37,512 nucleotides of DNA from positions 1-37,512 of the forward strand of contig JABCZC010000042.1 in the NCBI GenBank assembly GCA_013289875.1. Direction: 5' to 3'. The notes beneath the pieces were generated by a model, which was not told where the DNA came from, made no database searches, and saw only the letters and a program-made list of their open reading frames with translations. Below, piece after piece: positions 23,061 through 31,323 of the stretch; the stretch's first letter is position 1, and every line of letters begins with the position of its first letter. The position numbers and the translations under genes are program-made. Source of the DNA: Acidobacteriota bacterium. GTDB taxonomy: Bacteria > Acidobacteriota > Terriglobia > Terriglobales > Acidobacteriaceae.

Positions 23061-25547
23061 TTAGCAAGCGGTGAGTCTATCTACTCGCCAGATACTGTGA
23101 CTGTACTCGCGGATCGAGCGGTCGGAGGAAAAGTTTCCCATCTTCGCGGCATTGAGAATCGCCATTCGGGACCATGTTTCCTGGTCGCGATAGGTCTCGC
23201 TTACTCGATCCTGGCAATCAATATACGACTGGTAATCGGCAAACAGGAGATAGGGATCGTGCTCGAGTAGCTGGTCTAACAGTGGGCGGAAAAGGTTGCG
23301 ATCGCCATGTGAGAACTGACCCGAAGCAAGGCCGTCAATGACCTGGCGGAGGAATGGATTAGATTCATAAACGGTGCGGGGATGATACCCTTCCGCGATC
23401 TTCGCCTTGACTTGATCCGTGGTAAGACCGAACAGGAAGAAGTTCTCATGGCCTACGGCATCCCTCATCTCAACGTTGGCGCCGTCAAGGGTTCCGATCG
23501 TGAGCGCTCCATTCATGGCGAATTTCATATTTCCAGTTCCGGAGGCCTCTTTGCCCGCCGTCGATATTTGCTCGCTGAGATCGGCAGCCGGATAGATTTT
23601 CTGTCCGAAAGTGACGTTGTAATCGGGGAGGAAAACCACCTTCAACCGGTGCTTCACATCTGGATCGTTGTTGACAATCTCACCGACAGAATTGATAAGT
23701 TTGATAATCAGCTTGGCCATGAGGTAGCCCGGGGCGGCCTTACCCCCAAACAGAAAGGTCCGCGGCACGATGTCTAAGCTGGGTTTGTGCTTCAGGCGGA
23801 AATAGAGAGTGAGAATGTGGAGGACATTGAGATGCTGCCTCTTATATTCATGGATTCGCTTGACCTGAACATCAAACATCGATCTGGGATCAACCGAGAT
23901 TCCAGTCTCTTCCAATATGTAGCGTGACAAGCGGGTCTTGACATCGTGTTGAACCTTGCGCCAATCTGCGCGAAACGCCGAGTCATCGACAAAGGCTTCG
24001 AGCTGTTTGAGTTCGTCGAGGTCGGCGATCCACCCGTCCCCAATCTTACTGGTCATCAAGGCCGATTGTTCCGGATTGCTCACTCCAAGCCATCGCCGCG
24101 GTGTCACTCCATTCGTCACGTTGACGAATTTCTCGGGCCACAACTCGTAGAAATCGTGAAGCACGTCCTTCTTCAGCAACTCGGTATGCAACGCGGCGAC
24201 TCCATTCACCCGCTGACTTCCAACGCACGCCAAGTTAGCCATTCGTACGAATTTCTCACCCTGGTCGTCGATGAGCGACATGCGTGCGACCCTTCCCGAG
24301 TCTCCATCAAAATGGCTGCGCACTTCATTTAAGAAGCGCTCATTGATCTCGTAAATGATTTCGAGATGCCGGGGAAGTAGCGAGGCAAACAGCGGCAAGG
24401 GCCAACGCTCCAATGCTTCCGGGAGCAACGTGTGATTGGTATAGCTGAACGTCTGAGACGTGATTTTCCAGGCCTCTTCCCAGCCTAACCCATGCTCGTC
24501 CACCAGCAGTCTCATAAGTTCCGCCACACCGATCGACGGATGCGTGTCATTGAGCTGAATTGCCCACTTCTCATGAAAGGTTTCAATCGACCGGCCGACA
24601 CGCAGATGGAGTCTAATCATGTCCTGTAAGGCGCATGAGGTAAAGAAGTACTGTTGCTGGAGCCGAAGCTCTTTGCCCTGGATCTCTTCGTCATTCGGAT
24701 AAAGGACTTTAGAGATGTTCTCTGCAAAGACCTTGCCCGCGACCGCGCCCTGGTAGTCGCCGCTATTAAAGCGATCGAAGTAGAACGACTCGGGAGATTC
24801 AGATCTCCACAGCCGCAAATCGTTGGCTATGCCTGAGCGATACCCCAAAATTGGAGTGTCGTAGGGAATGCCTCTAACGATAGAAGCCGGCACCCAGCGC
24901 ACATTGTATTTTCCGTTCGCGTCTGTCCAGGTCTCGGTGTGACCACCGTAGCCAACGTCAACCCCTTCGTGTGGCCTTCGGATCTCCCAGGGATTTCCAT
25001 ATCGAAGCCAATAATCGGTGAGCTCGACCTGCCAGCCGTCCTGGATTTTCTGCTGGAAGATTCCGAACTGGTACCGAATGCCATATCCGATGGCTGGAAT
25101 TCCCAAGGTCGCCATGGAATCCAGATAGCAGGCTGCCAGACGTCCCAGGCCGCCATTGCCAAGGCCCGGTTCGCGCTCCTGCTCCACAATCCGATCGATG
25201 TCCCGACCCAATTCCGAAATAGCTTGCCGAATAGGGCCTTCAAGTTGGAGGTTGAGGAGATTGTTTGCAAGATGCGGTCCCATCAAAAACTCGGCGGACA
25301 GATAGCACACTACGCGGACGTCATGCTTCTTGTAGCATTCCCATGTCGAGAACCATTTCGCCAGGATGCGATCCCGTACCGTGTACGCGACTGCGGCAAA
25401 AAACTCCTGATCACTCGCAGATTCCAGCGACTTCCCCACCACGTAGAAGAGGTTATCCAGTATGGCCCGTCTCAGGGCTTCCACACTGATTGCTGTGCGA
25501 TCGTCCTCGATCTCTACTAATGGCGTCTGGGATGTTAGCTCCTGCAT
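23061..25547 (-). CDS. glgP: Glycogen/starch phosphorylase
   Basis: Releases glucose 1-phosphate from glycogen using phosphate and pyridoxal phosphate. The signature EASGTGNMKFAMNGAL contains the PLP lysine, followed by TIGTLDGANVE. Other family blocks include GNGGLGRLAACYLDSMATL near residue 130, GYGIRYQFGIF, and IHEYKRQHLNVLH near residue 550. Length 828, typical. The ATG at 25547 is preceded by GAGGGC. With phosphoglucomutase downstream and polyphosphate kinase upstream on the same strand, it belongs to a reserve-metabolism group. No allosteric features can be judged from sequence alone. Confidence 0.96.
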   Translation of the reverse strand: MQELTSQTPLVEIEDDRTAISVEALRRAILDNLFYVVGKSLESASDQEFFAAVAYTVRDRILAKWFSTWECYKKHDVRVVCYLSAEFLMGPHLANNLLNLQLEGPIRQAISELGRDIDRIVEQEREPGLGNGGLGRLAACYLDSMATLGIPAIGYGIRYQFGIFQQKIQDGWQVELTDYWLRYGNPWEIRRPHEGVDVGYGGHTETWTDANGKYNVRWVPASIVRGIPYDTPILGYRSGIANDLRLWRSESPESFYFDRFNSGDYQGAVAGKVFAENISKVLYPNDEEIQGKELRLQQQYFFTSCALQDMIRLHLRVGRSIETFHEKWAIQLNDTHPSIGVAELMRLLVDEHGLGWEEAWKITSQTFSYTNHTLLPEALERWPLPLFASLLPRHLEIIYEINERFLNEVRSHFDGDSGRVARMSLIDDQGEKFVRMANLACVGSQRVNGVAALHTELLKKDVLHDFYELWPEKFVNVTNGVTPRRWLGVSNPEQSALMTSKIGDGWIADLDELKQLEAFVDDSAFRADWRKVQHDVKTRLSRYILEETGISVDPRSMFDVQVKRIHEYKRQHLNVLHILTLYFRLKHKPSLDIVPRTFLFGGKAAPGYLMAKLIIKLINSVGEIVNNDPDVKHRLKVVFLPDYNVTFGQKIYPAADLSEQISTAGKEASGTGNMKFAMNGALTIGTLDGANVEMRDAVGHENFFLFGLTTDQVKAKIAEGYHPRTVYESNPFLRQVIDGLASGQFSHGDRNLFRPLLDQLLEHDPYLLFADYQSYIDCQDRVSETYRDQETWSRMAILNAAKMGNFSSDRSIREYSHSIWRVDRLTAC

Positions 25548-25715
25548 AATGCCCTCATTGTCCGGTGTATTCCGATCGTACTCGTTTATCTGCGAAGGCA
25601 GAGCCCGCGCATCGTAAGCAAACGGTCTCGCAGGTTACCCGCAAAACAGTCATGCTGGAGATACCCGCCGTGTAAATAGCTACGTCCACACCGTGAATTC
25701 TAAGACACCTGTGCC

Positions 25716-27830
25716 TTAAGCGCTCGCGCGAGACTTCGTGAGATTCATCAGTGTTTGATGGGTACCGAGCCCCTCAGGACCTTTTGATTTGCCCTTTGGA
25801 CGCAACTGCGAATACGTGCTGTCCGATTCCAGAACCCAGGCCTGCCTTCCGTCACGCAGGCAGATATCGAGGACCTCCCACAGCCTCTCCTTAGCGTGGG
25901 AGGCGAGCACCGGCGTAACCACTTCTATCCTTTTGGACAGATTGCGAAACATCCAGTCGGCCGACCCGATGAAGAAGTCGCCATCGGCGGGATCTTCGGT
26001 GCCGTTTGCGAAATGAAAGACGCGCGAGTGTTCCAGGAAACGACCGATGATGGAACGAACTCGAATACTTTCAGTTTGGCCGGGCACTCCGGGGCGAAGG
26101 CAGCAAAAGCCACGGATGATCAAGTCGATGGGCACACCGGCGCTCGAAGCTTTGCATAGGGCTTCGATCATATCCGGGTCTTCCAGCTGGTTCATCTTGG
26201 CCACAATCCGGGCCGGTCTTCCCGCGCGTTTGTGTTCGATCTCGCGCTCGATCAATGCAAGCAACTTGGGCCGCATGGTTACTGGCGCCACTAAAAGCGA
26301 GGAACAACCGGGGACATGCGCATGGCCGGTGAGAAAGTGAAAGAGATTGACCACGTCGTGGGTGAGCAAGGGATCGCAAGTAAACAAGCCAAAATCGGCA
26401 TATAGCCGAGCGGTCTTGACATGATAGTTACCAGTGCCGATATGCGCGTAGCACTGCAGACGACCGGCTTCTTTTCGGACAACAAGGGCTGTCTTGGCGT
26501 GAGTCTTGAGTCCGCCTATGCCGAAGGTGACGTGAGCGCCTACGCGCTCGAGTTCCGCCGCCCAGTGCAGATTGCGCTCTTCGTCAAAGCGCGCCTTGAT
26601 CTCCATCACACAAGCGACCTGCTTTCCCTGTTCTGCCGCCCGGATAAGCGACTTCACAAACGGGGTATCGTCGCCAATGCGGTACGCGGTCATTTTGATC
26701 GAGACCGTTTGCGGGTCGTCGGCCGCCGAACTGATGAAGTGTTCTACACTCGCATCGAAGCTTTCGTATGGGTGATGGACGAGGATGTCTCCGGACTTGA
26801 TTGCAGCAAAAATTGAGGTGTGGGGATCGATCGCCGGAGGCTGTAGAGGAGTCCAGGGTGAATCGCGAAGCTCGGCGGGAATTGAGACTCCCAAAACCTC
26901 AAACAGCGTCGTGTAGTCTACTTCCTCTGGCATGTCGTAGAGATCGACCGAAGACAGATCGAACCGCTCACGCAGCATTTCCCTGATGGCCGAATCTGTG
27001 CCTGGCCCGAATTCGAGGCGAACCACCGGTTCGTAGCGGCGTTGCCGCACCTGCTCTTCCACCAGGTCCCTGAGCGCCGCCTCCGGTTCATCGTCCATCT
27101 CAACTTCGGCATCGCGTGTCAGACGCACAATCGTGACTGCCGTGATCGTCATCCCGTTGTAAAGTTGTCCGAGGTTTCCGCGAATGATCTCATGTAATGG
27201 AACAAGCAATTTTTCATCCGCTTCTACATCTGTCTTCAGCGATACCCACTGTTTTAGGTCCCCCGGAATCTTTAGCCGGCCATGTATCGACTCGGTGCGA
27301 TCGACATCGCGTACGCGGAACACCAGGGAGGTGGACAGGTTCGATAGAAATGGAAACGGATGAGCAGGGTCGATAACCAGAGGAGTGAGGGCAGGCGACA
27401 CTTCGAGGTCGAAATAGCGGCTTGCCTCGTCCTGTTGACCCGGCGTCAGGTCATCCCAACGTCGCATGGCGATGCCGTGCTCAGCCAGACCTGGAATGAT
27501 CGTTTCGCGATAACATTTCGCCTGGTTATCGAGCATGGCGAGCAGTTTGTCCCTGACCTGCTGCAGCAGCGCGTGCTCTCCATCGCTTCCGCCCGTTCGA
27601 AGAACCTCTGCGCGCTTCATGAAAAACTCGTCGAGATTTGACGTGAAGATCGCCAGAAATTTCGCCCTCTCGAGTAATGGCGTGCGCTCATCCAGCGCTT
27701 CTGCGAGCACTCGCTCGTTGAAATCCAGCCAGCTCAGATCGCGGTCTATCCAGACGTCCGACAGCGTCTGAGGCAGTTGTTCGTTTAAGACACCTCTATC
27801 GCCGATCGACGCCAAAGTGGAAGTGGTCAC
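25716..27830 (-). CDS. ppk1: Polyphosphate kinase 1
   Basis: Transfers the gamma phosphate of ATP to polyphosphate, usually at the inner membrane, and can run in reverse. The N-terminal domain shows DRDLSWLDFNERVLAEA near residue 30. The catalytic part has HHPYESFDASVEHFI, the arginine-rich KARFDEERN, and the region FGIGGLKTHAKTALVV with the phospho-acceptor His, then HIGTGNYH. The C-terminal block RGFCCLRPGVPG is also present. The 704 residues match Ppk1. The start is GTG at 27830 with AGGAG five bases upstream. It is divergent from the next gene by 67 bases and lies 168 bases from glgP. Confidence 0.96.
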   Translation of the reverse strand: MTTSTLASIGDRGVLNEQLPQTLSDVWIDRDLSWLDFNERVLAEALDERTPLLERAKFLAIFTSNLDEFFMKRAEVLRTGGSDGEHALLQQVRDKLLAMLDNQAKCYRETIIPGLAEHGIAMRRWDDLTPGQQDEASRYFDLEVSPALTPLVIDPAHPFPFLSNLSTSLVFRVRDVDRTESIHGRLKIPGDLKQWVSLKTDVEADEKLLVPLHEIIRGNLGQLYNGMTITAVTIVRLTRDAEVEMDDEPEAALRDLVEEQVRQRRYEPVVRLEFGPGTDSAIREMLRERFDLSSVDLYDMPEEVDYTTLFEVLGVSIPAELRDSPWTPLQPPAIDPHTSIFAAIKSGDILVHHPYESFDASVEHFISSAADDPQTVSIKMTAYRIGDDTPFVKSLIRAAEQGKQVACVMEIKARFDEERNLHWAAELERVGAHVTFGIGGLKTHAKTALVVRKEAGRLQCYAHIGTGNYHVKTARLYADFGLFTCDPLLTHDVVNLFHFLTGHAHVPGCSSLLVAPVTMRPKLLALIEREIEHKRAGRPARIVAKMNQLEDPDMIEALCKASSAGVPIDLIIRGFCCLRPGVPGQTESIRVRSIIGRFLEHSRVFHFANGTEDPADGDFFIGSADWMFRNLSKRIEVVTPVLASHAKERLWEVLDICLRDGRQAWVLESDSTYSQLRPKGKSKGPEGLGTHQTLMNLTKSRASA

Positions 27831-27897
27831 AGCAACTCCTGGTGTTAAGTAGTCCGGCTCGGGTGTCCGATTTTACGGCGAGCGCCGCATCAGGATC

Positions 27898-28896
27898 ATG
27901 AACAGACTGTTTCAATTACAAATTTATCCGTATGCGCCGCGCATTCATGTGTCACGGCTCAAGAATCACTACCCGTCGCCCAGGATGGGCATCACACAGA
28001 GCTTGGATGTATACATAGCTATGACCTTCCTGCGCCGTGTGGTAATGCTCTCTCGAAGCCGCAAGTTTGTCCGGTCTCCAAAGGCCAGATGCGTGAATTG
28101 CGCCGTTGGGACGATTCAAACATTGATCGCTTTGCTAGTGGTGTTGGTGGTGGTGCATTCATCGCGAGCCTTCGCGGCGAGTCCTGACCTCCAAACTGTG
28201 CTGACTGGCTCTCGCCAGCGAATTCAGAACCTGGACTACCGCGTGACCGGGCGAATCACACGGGTGGAGGGTGATGGCAAGCGCACGAGCTACAAGTTTA
28301 TCGGCAAGGCTCACTGGTTTCCCGACGGTCTGCGTCTGCTGACCGTGATCTCGGGACCGGGTTCAGAGAAGACGAGCATTCTGCTTCACATGAGCGTAAG
28401 CGGACGCTTGACCATTGAGGCGCTCCTTCCAGGCGAGAAGGCCGCAAGCGCGTTGCCATTCGAACGGTGGAACGATCCCCTCGTTGGAACAGACTTCTCC
28501 TACGAAGACATGGTAGAGAGCCAATTCTTCTGGAAGAATCAGGAACTCATGGCGCCGGAAAAATATGGCGCACGTGATTGCTTTGTGCTTGAGAGCACGC
28601 CCGGCCCCCAGGACCGGACTCACTATGATTCGGTTAAATCCTGGATTGACCGAGGCATCTTGTTCCCTGTGCATGTGGTAAAGACAATTCACGGGACGGG
28701 GCAGCAGAAGGAATTCATTTACTATGGGTTGCGGCAAATCGACGGCGCCTGGTCTGCGTCGCAAGTGGAGGCAAAGGTGAGTGGTAAACCCGGCTCCTCG
28801 ATGATGGTCATCGAAGGGGGCTCGGGGAAGGCGAAGCTTGGACTCAAGGACTTCGATCTTGGCCCGTCCGGCGCTCAAGGAAAGAAAGCAAATTAG
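27898..28896 (+). CDS. LolA-like exported lipoprotein-sorting-family protein
   Basis: Resembles the 'outer membrane lipoprotein-sorting protein' family, half-barrels of the LolA type often encoded near MMPL/RND exporters. The body (from about residue 90) has DLQTVLTGSRQRIQNLDYRV, GKAHWFPDGLRLLTVI, DPLVGTDFSYEDMVE, CFVLESTP and FPVHVVKTI. A hydrophobic segment (TLIALLVVLVVVHSS) ending AFAA at about residues 77-94 is the likely signal peptide. The ATG at 27898 has AGGA upstream but leaves an unusually long leader; ATGs at 28021 or 28045 give a more normal one but lack clear ribosome sites. Probably periplasmic, handling a lipid or lipoprotein. Confidence 0.72.
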   Translation: MNRLFQLQIYPYAPRIHVSRLKNHYPSPRMGITQSLDVYIAMTFLRRVVMLSRSRKFVRSPKARCVNCAVGTIQTLIALLVVLVVVHSSRAFAASPDLQTVLTGSRQRIQNLDYRVTGRITRVEGDGKRTSYKFIGKAHWFPDGLRLLTVISGPGSEKTSILLHMSVSGRLTIEALLPGEKAASALPFERWNDPLVGTDFSYEDMVESQFFWKNQELMAPEKYGARDCFVLESTPGPQDRTHYDSVKSWIDRGILFPVHVVKTIHGTGQQKEFIYYGLRQIDGAWSASQVEAKVSGKPGSSMMVIEGGSGKAKLGLKDFDLGPSGAQGKKAN

Positions 28897-28911
28897 GGAC
28901 TGTTAAGGGCC

Positions 28912-29784
28912 CTAGTCTGCAGTGATGTCAAAAGGCTTGCGGGCAACGAAGAGGCCGCAAACAAAATTACCAGAGGAGTAACCCGCGCGCATGGCCTGGA
29001 ATGCTTTCAAGTTAGTCACCAGATGCTTTCCCATTTTTGCGGCAAGGGCCCAAAAGGATTTGTCGCGGATCATATTCACACCGAGATCCCATGATTTTGC
29101 GCACTGACGTGACAAATCCTGCCTGTGTACGATTTGCAGACCGCTGGCAAGAAGATGGGATTCGTACGCGTCCATAGTTTCGAGTTCAACATACATTCCG
29201 CGCTCGATGGGTTCGATAAACTTGTGTGTTTGCGCAGCGGAAAGGTCCGCTCTCTTGAACCAGTCTGTGAGCGCAAAGGTACCACCCGGTTTCAGAAACC
29301 GTGCAGCATTGACGAAGAAACTCCGATGATCATGATAGTGAGAGATGGACTCGACGGACCAAAGAAGGTCAAACGGCAGGGGGAAATCCAGGGCTTCGGC
29401 GTCCATTAGAAGGAAACGCACGTCCAACTGAGCAGCAACTGCCGCCTTCCTGGCCATTTCCACCTGCACCGGGGAGATCGTGATACCCGTTGCCGACGCC
29501 TTGTACTTCCGTGCCAGGTAAAGGCTGCACCCCCCGAAGCCACAACCGATATCGAGCACTGTGGAGCCGGTCTGGACATTCGCTAACTCTGCGAGGTGCT
29601 CCATGAGTTGGAGCTGCGCAAGTTCTTTCGATTCGTCGCCGCGAATCCAATAACCGTGATGGATATGTTCGCCCCAAAGCGATTGGTAGTAAGGGCTGAC
29701 GAAATCATAATGCTCGACAATTTTTCGCTTGTCGTTGGGCCGCGGCAACGTGGCCGACTGCTTGCGGAATGGGGCGGTGCTCAT
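28912..29784 (-). CDS. SAM-dependent methyltransferase (class I, tocopherol-MT-like)
   Basis: A 290-residue cytoplasmic methyltransferase. AdoMet motif I is VLDIGCGFGGCSLYLARKY near residue 75. Motif II region reads FDLLWSVESISHYHD, and motif III is FLKPGGTFALTDWF. The N-terminal HYDFVSPYYQSLWGEHIHHGYW is typical of methyltransferases acting on lipids or small molecules such as tocopherols, sterols or fatty acyl chains. The substrate cannot be read from sequence. It converges with the LolA-like gene (gap of 15 bases) and is divergent from the desaturase, with a 218-base structured gap between. A lipid substrate is suggested by those neighbours. Confidence 0.85.
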   Translation of the reverse strand: MSTAPFRKQSATLPRPNDKRKIVEHYDFVSPYYQSLWGEHIHHGYWIRGDESKELAQLQLMEHLAELANVQTGSTVLDIGCGFGGCSLYLARKYKASATGITISPVQVEMARKAAVAAQLDVRFLLMDAEALDFPLPFDLLWSVESISHYHDHRSFFVNAARFLKPGGTFALTDWFKRADLSAAQTHKFIEPIERGMYVELETMDAYESHLLASGLQIVHRQDLSRQCAKSWDLGVNMIRDKSFWALAAKMGKHLVTNLKAFQAMRAGYSSGNFVCGLFVARKPFDITAD

Positions 29785-29829
29785 ATTTATTGTGCCTGAA
29801 TGACTTCTATACTAGAACGTGGCAAAAAG

Positions 29830-29940
29830 CCGAGGATACATCAAAAACAGTTAGAGGCTCTTGGAAATATCGAAGCAGCTAACTGGAATCCTCGGAGGCT
29901 GCCTGCATTTGCCCGCCAATGACAACCCGGATGCGGGCAA
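29830..29940 (-). ncRNA. Candidate structured leader RNA or attenuator upstream of the methyltransferase
   Basis: Two strong foldable elements. Element 1 (29909-29940): TTGCCCGC pairs with GCGGGCAA around a 16-base loop. Element 2 (29830-29895): CCGAGGAT pairs with ATCCTCGG, enclosing CAGTTAG paired with CTAACTG (29848-29854 with 29879-29885), with a further short stem inside. On the minus strand both arms of element 2 are followed by T-runs (CTAACTG-TTTTT and ATCCTCGG-CTTTTT), as in an attenuator, 45 bases before the methyltransferase ATG. I cannot match it to a known riboswitch class. It could instead be a bidirectional terminator or protein-binding region. Confidence 0.45.
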
Positions 29941-29942
29941 TG

Positions 29943-29972
29943 TTGACTTGCTTTCGTAGTGCGACCTAACTA
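29943..29972 (+). promoter_or_regulatory. Possible sigma-70 promoter for the desaturase gene
   Basis: TTGACT at 29943-29948 and TAACTA at 29967-29972 are separated by 18 bases and lie about 30-60 bases ahead of the desaturase start. The -35 box is near consensus; the -10 box is weaker. Assigned by eye only. Confidence 0.35.
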
Positions 29973-30002
29973 ACATGTCCGCGTGGGTGCTTAAACCGGA
30001 TC

Positions 30003-31244
30003 GTGGCGCACGGTACTGAGATGGAAATTCATAACCCCGAGACAGGCGCCGCCTCCCTGGTGATGAATCTAGGGGCCAGACCCAAGCCCCTATTCCTATT
30101 TCGGTGGTTGGCAGTCCCCATGGGGTTGGCAAGCATGGCTGCCGCATTGCCCGTAGCCGTGCTTTCCTTCGGATGCTACGGAGCGGCCATGCTCCTCAGG
30201 AGGGTTCGTCCGTTCCGCGATACTTATGAATTTCTCTCCCGGGCGTACGACCGGATCCTCGATCGGCTCGGCAAAGAAGTTCTGCAGGATCCCCGAGACA
30301 CCCCCGCGCTGCGACTGATGGTCTCCCTTACCCTTACCGCCGTGCCAATTTTCGCAATCCAACTCGTTTTGGGGAAACCTCGACTGCTGTTCGTGATCGC
30401 TTTCTATCTTTCTCTGTACGGTCTCAGGTTCCAGCGGTTTGTGAGGATGTTCAGCGCCAGTCACCTGGAGGCGCACCGGCGCCACGGATTCTTTTCGGGG
30501 AAATACGAGAAAGTCTTCGGGCGCTACCTCGAATTCTTCCTGGGGTATTTGTATGGGAACGCTCCGGAACTGGGTCGGACAGCTCATGTGTGTCTTCATC
30601 ACAGAGAGAACAGCGGACCCGACGATACTCGCAACAACATGGGTTACGATCGAACGAGCCGACTCGATTTCGTCTGGTACCTCTCGGACAACATTTGGAC
30701 GGTACTGGGGATTGCTCCCTACGCCTATTTCAGAGCGAGAGGCGATGAAAAGCACCGAAGGCGCATGCTCTGGGGAATGACGCGCTACTATGCTTATTTC
30801 GCGGCTGTCTTTATTTACGACTGGAGAATTGGGACGCTGTTCGTCCTAGTTCCTCTTCTCTGCATGAATTTCATCAACGCAATCACCGCATGGGTCCAAC
30901 ACGCATTCTGTGATCCAGAGCGGCCTGGGGATTACTTTGCGAATTCGGTGACGGTTGTGGACGAGGTGAACTTCTTGAACGAAGGATACCACCTCTGCCA
31001 TCACCACCGCGCCAGCCTTCACTGGACCGAGATGCCCGTCCATTTCGAACGGCTTCGCGACAGGATGAGAGAGTCCGGCTCGCTGGTCTTCCGGGACCTG
31101 GATTTTCTGGGACTTTTCCTAGAGTTAACGCTGTTTCGCAGAATGGATGTGCTTGCCGAGAAGCTTGTTCCGTGGGAGCCCATGAATCACGAACAGAAAT
31201 TGGCTTTGCTGATGAAGAGGACCAGCCTCAGGACTACTGACTAA
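30003..31244 (+). CDS. Membrane fatty-acid desaturase-family protein
   Basis: Integral membrane di-iron enzyme family that introduces double bonds or hydroxyls into acyl chains. Three histidine boxes are visible: HLEAHRRHG near residue 155, HVCLHHREN near 197, and HLCHHHRASLHW near 335. Several hydrophobic spans flank them (LASMAAALPVAVLSFGCYGA, LRLMVSLTLTAVPIFAIQLV, FAAVFIYDWRIGTLFVLVPL). Length 413. The GTG at 30003 and the ATG at 30021 are both possible starts; neither has a strong ribosome site. It lies between the methyltransferase and the MMPL exporter, which suggests lipid tailoring. Acyl substrate and position are unknown. Confidence 0.85.
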   Translation: MAHGTEMEIHNPETGAASLVMNLGARPKPLFLFRWLAVPMGLASMAAALPVAVLSFGCYGAAMLLRRVRPFRDTYEFLSRAYDRILDRLGKEVLQDPRDTPALRLMVSLTLTAVPIFAIQLVLGKPRLLFVIAFYLSLYGLRFQRFVRMFSASHLEAHRRHGFFSGKYEKVFGRYLEFFLGYLYGNAPELGRTAHVCLHHRENSGPDDTRNNMGYDRTSRLDFVWYLSDNIWTVLGIAPYAYFRARGDEKHRRRMLWGMTRYYAYFAAVFIYDWRIGTLFVLVPLLCMNFINAITAWVQHAFCDPERPGDYFANSVTVVDEVNFLNEGYHLCHHHRASLHWTEMPVHFERLRDRMRESGSLVFRDLDFLGLFLELTLFRRMDVLAEKLVPWEPMNHEQKLALLMKRTSLRTTD

Positions 31245-31323
31245 ATCGAATCGCTTAATGGGCTGTTGCGAGGCCTTGTGCTGGCACCTGAGCATCCACA
31301 GTGTTCGCGGTCGGTGTCCGGCG

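Noticed and set aside
25701..25718. Imperfect hairpin at the ppk1 stop codon as terminator
   Set aside because: Stem of about seven pairs with a wobble and no T-run after it; not enough to call a terminator.
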